Below are positions 62,365 through 64,000 of a stretch of 64,000 bases of DNA, in pieces. The position numbers and the translations under genes were made by a program. This DNA is from Polynucleobacter alcilacus (GTDB lineage Bacteria; Pseudomonadota; Gammaproteobacteria; Burkholderiales; Burkholderiaceae). The DNA is taken from NCBI RefSeq assembly GCF_018881545.1, contig NZ_JACVQD010000001.1, forward strand, positions 1,935,961-1,999,960. The letters run 5' to 3'. Position 1 is the first letter of the stretch. Each line of letters starts with the position of its first letter. The notes beneath the pieces are model-generated. The model worked only from the letters and a program-made list of their open reading frames with translations, was not told the DNA's origin and ran no database searches.

Positions 62365-64000
62365 ATGGCTGATGCTCCCCAACCTTCTGCGCAACAATCC
62401 TTTGATGCCCAGCAGATGGACAACCAGGCTTTGCAGCAACCCAGCGCGGGAGATGCTGCTGCTCCTCCTGCTAGAGCTGACGTAACGGTTACAACAACCA
62501 ATGTGGGTTCGCAGGACGGCCCCAGTCTAATAAACAAAACGACAGACCCCAAAAATGACCAGGGCAATCAAGGGGGTCCGAATTCAGGAACCAATGCAAA
62601 CGGTGGTGATGGTGGAAATGATGCTGGCGGAAATAAGTCTGGTGGGGATGCTGGACAAGGTCGATTTGGGAATGGTGCTGGCGGTGATGGAGCCAATGGC
62701 TTTGCGGGAAATTTAGGAGTCACTGCTGAAGCTGGCGGTACCGATGGTGCTGCTGGCGGTGGTGGTGGTGATGGTGGAGCTGCCGGAGGAGGGCGCGCTG
62801 CTGGCGGTGGTGGTGGAGCAGTTGGCCCTGGTGGTGGAGCGGGTGGAACAGGTCAAGGTGCTCCTGGAGCAGGAGGTGGTGCTGGTGGTGGAACGGGTGG
62901 TGGAGCAGTTGGAGCAAATGCAGTTTCTACATCTGTTAATCCCGCATCAACAGCCGCAGCACCTACAGCGGCAACCGCAAATACTGGGGCTGAGGGGGCT
63001 GCCACAACTACGGCGCCAGCACCAACTGCGGCCGACGCAATCAATAACATCACTGTTCCTACAGTCTCCGACAACGGCACTGTCACTGCACTCCCCACAG
63101 GCGTTAATCCAACAAATCAATCTTCATCGGATTTGGTTGTTCAGGTTGATGAAACTAATTCGGCAATTAAGGTTGAGGGCACCTTAATTAGTACTTCAGA
63201 ATTTGCTCGGGTAGACGGTTTTGCGACTAGCCTTGGCCGCATCACAATTGCTCCAGATGGCGCTTGGACCTATATTTTTAATGACGCATTTAATTCGCTC
63301 CCAAAGGGTGAATCTCTGAGCGACTCATTTTTACTCACGGCAGTGGATGGCACAACAACCGCATTAACTGTCACCATCGTTGGTACAAATGATGCGCCGA
63401 ATATAAGCGCGCCTTTGCCTAGTGAGAACTTGGTTGAAGCTGGTATTGGGGTGGCAGGCAATCTCTCAACATCTGTAACTCTCAGTAAAGGAGATGTTGA
63501 TTTAGGTGATCAGGCGAATTACGTGATGACCGGTTGGGTTCAAATAGAAGGTAGCACTTCCTACACTAAAGAAACAACATATGGAAGTGTGGTTTTAGAT
63601 ATTAGTACGGGTAATCTGACCTACACCTTAGATAATGCAAAAGACGCTACTCAAAAATTAAATGTAAGTGATCTAGATAAGCCCGATCCAGTCAGTATCA
63701 CCGTGGTTGACAATAATGGAGTGCAAAATTCTACCGAAATAATTTTCAAGATTAATGGCACCAACGATGAGGCGGTGATCAGTGCTACCGCCAGCGTGAC
63801 CGTTGCTAATGATGTTCTAGCTAATGCACCAGACTCCACCGTCTATGAAGCGGGCCTACCTACCGGTAGTAATGCTGCTAGCAATACTGAAACCGCTACC
63901 GGTAGCTTTACCGTGTCTGCCAGCGATGGGATTAAAGAGCTCGTGGTGGGTGGTACTACCTTGAGCTTGGCTGATTTAAAAACATTAAGCACACTCTCCC
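62365..64000 (+). CDS. Large VCBS-repeat adhesin, type I secretion substrate (3' end outside window)
   Basis: 545 codons are visible and the frame is open at the window edge. It has no signal peptide, as expected for a type I substrate whose signal is C-terminal. Residues 1-70 are Gln/Ala/Asp-rich; about 72-180 are extremely glycine-rich (runs of GGG and GGDGG); about 180-225 are Ala/Thr-rich with several AA pairs (STAAAPTAATA, TAPAPTAAD) where a LapG-like site could lie. Then beta-sandwich repeats begin, with VCBS-type ends IVGTNDAPNI (near 342) and INGTNDEAVI (near 463), about 120 residues apart. The first 225 residues would be an N-terminal retention or linker module. Its exporter is encoded just upstream. 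Confidence 0.85.
   Translation, partial: MADAPQPSAQQSFDAQQMDNQALQQPSAGDAAAPPARADVTVTTTNVGSQDGPSLINKTTDPKNDQGNQGGPNSGTNANGGDGGNDAGGNKSGGDAGQGRFGNGAGGDGANGFAGNLGVTAEAGGTDGAAGGGGGDGGAAGGGRAAGGGGGAVGPGGGAGGTGQGAPGAGGGAGGGTGGGAVGANAVSTSVNPASTAAAPTAATANTGAEGAATTTAPAPTAADAINNITVPTVSDNGTVTALPTGVNPTNQSSSDLVVQVDETNSAIKVEGTLISTSEFARVDGFATSLGRITIAPDGAWTYIFNDAFNSLPKGESLSDSFLLTAVDGTTTALTVTIVGTNDAPNISAPLPSENLVEAGIGVAGNLSTSVTLSKGDVDLGDQANYVMTGWVQIEGSTSYTKETTYGSVVLDISTGNLTYTLDNAKDATQKLNVSDLDKPDPVSITVVDNNGVQNSTEIIFKINGTNDEAVISATASVTVANDVLANAPDSTVYEAGLPTGSNAASNTETATGSFTVSASDGIKELVVGGTTLSLADLKTLSTLS

Noticed and set aside
62580..62905. Repetitive G-rich DNA considered as a CRISPR or tandem-repeat array
   Set aside because: It is low-complexity glycine codons without a constant repeat length or spacers.
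62744..63187. 147-codon plus-strand frame and a His-rich minus-strand frame within the glycine-rich region of the adhesin
   Set aside because: Out-of-frame readings of GGT/GGA-type repeats give Val/Leu/Glu or His/Gln-rich products; the adhesin frame is continuous from 62365 to the window end.

Overview
The window looks like a chromosomal segment of a free-living betaproteobacterium of the order Burkholderiales. Moderate G+C, tripartite-tricarboxylate (Bug) receptors, a fabI/yejABEF neighbourhood and a rimP-nusA-infB-rbfA-truB-typA block all fit Polynucleobacter or a close relative. That placement is inferred from gene content, not from a database match.

Layout. 1-1.6 kb: flavocytochrome c sulfide dehydrogenase pair (fccB cut by the window edge, fccA), minus strand. 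1.8-5.4 kb: translationally coupled operon of an ArnT/PMT-type glycosyltransferase, a sialidase-like BNR protein and a membrane protein. 5.4-7 kb: a DUF3300 lipoprotein and a Rap1a/Tai-like secreted protein. 7-13.4 kb, minus strand: fabI, chromate transporter, MaoC-type hydratase, MmgE/PrpD protein, CitE-like lyase and a Bug receptor, probably a C5-dicarboxylate catabolic run. 13.4-19 kb: yejABEF-type oligopeptide ABC importer. 19-21 kb: an NlpC/P60 protein whose catalytic cysteine position is glycine, and a patatin-like lipoprotein. 20.7-31.6 kb: housekeeping block scpB-rluB and rimP-nusA-infB-rbfA-truB-typA, with structured leaders upstream of scpB and rimP. 31.6-34.6 kb: arsR-arsC-acr3 plus a second Bug receptor. 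34.7-40.4 kb: small stress-type genes behind an FNR-like site, an RluA-family pseudouridine synthase, PAS and DoxX proteins, dusA, tRNA-His and an FGE-like protein.

40.5-64 kb is the most unusual part, a signalling and adhesion region. It contains a MASE1-PAS-PAS-GGDEF-EAL protein, a MerR-PAS-class III nucleotidyl cyclase fusion preceded by a cluster of TAGACA/TGTCTA inverted repeats, a hipBA module, and a GAF/HD-GYP protein. These are followed by a type I secretion operon: a TolC/NodT-type outer-membrane lipoprotein, a 1434-residue exporter carrying two complete ABC halves in one chain, an HlyD adaptor, a LuxR-HTH protein fused to a degenerate cyclase-like domain, a periplasmic ClpP-like serine peptidase, a TPR/outer-membrane barrel protein with an internal signal-like segment, and a FecR-domain protein. 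The region ends in a VCBS-repeat adhesin that runs off the window. AAGTTATA/TATAACTT motifs occur both before the secretion operon and before the adhesin.

The working model, which is inference, is that c-di-GMP enzymes and two DNA-binding proteins with cyclase-type sensory domains control export and surface display of a giant adhesin. The asymmetric fused exporter and the paired HTH-cyclase regulators are the best candidates for something undescribed.
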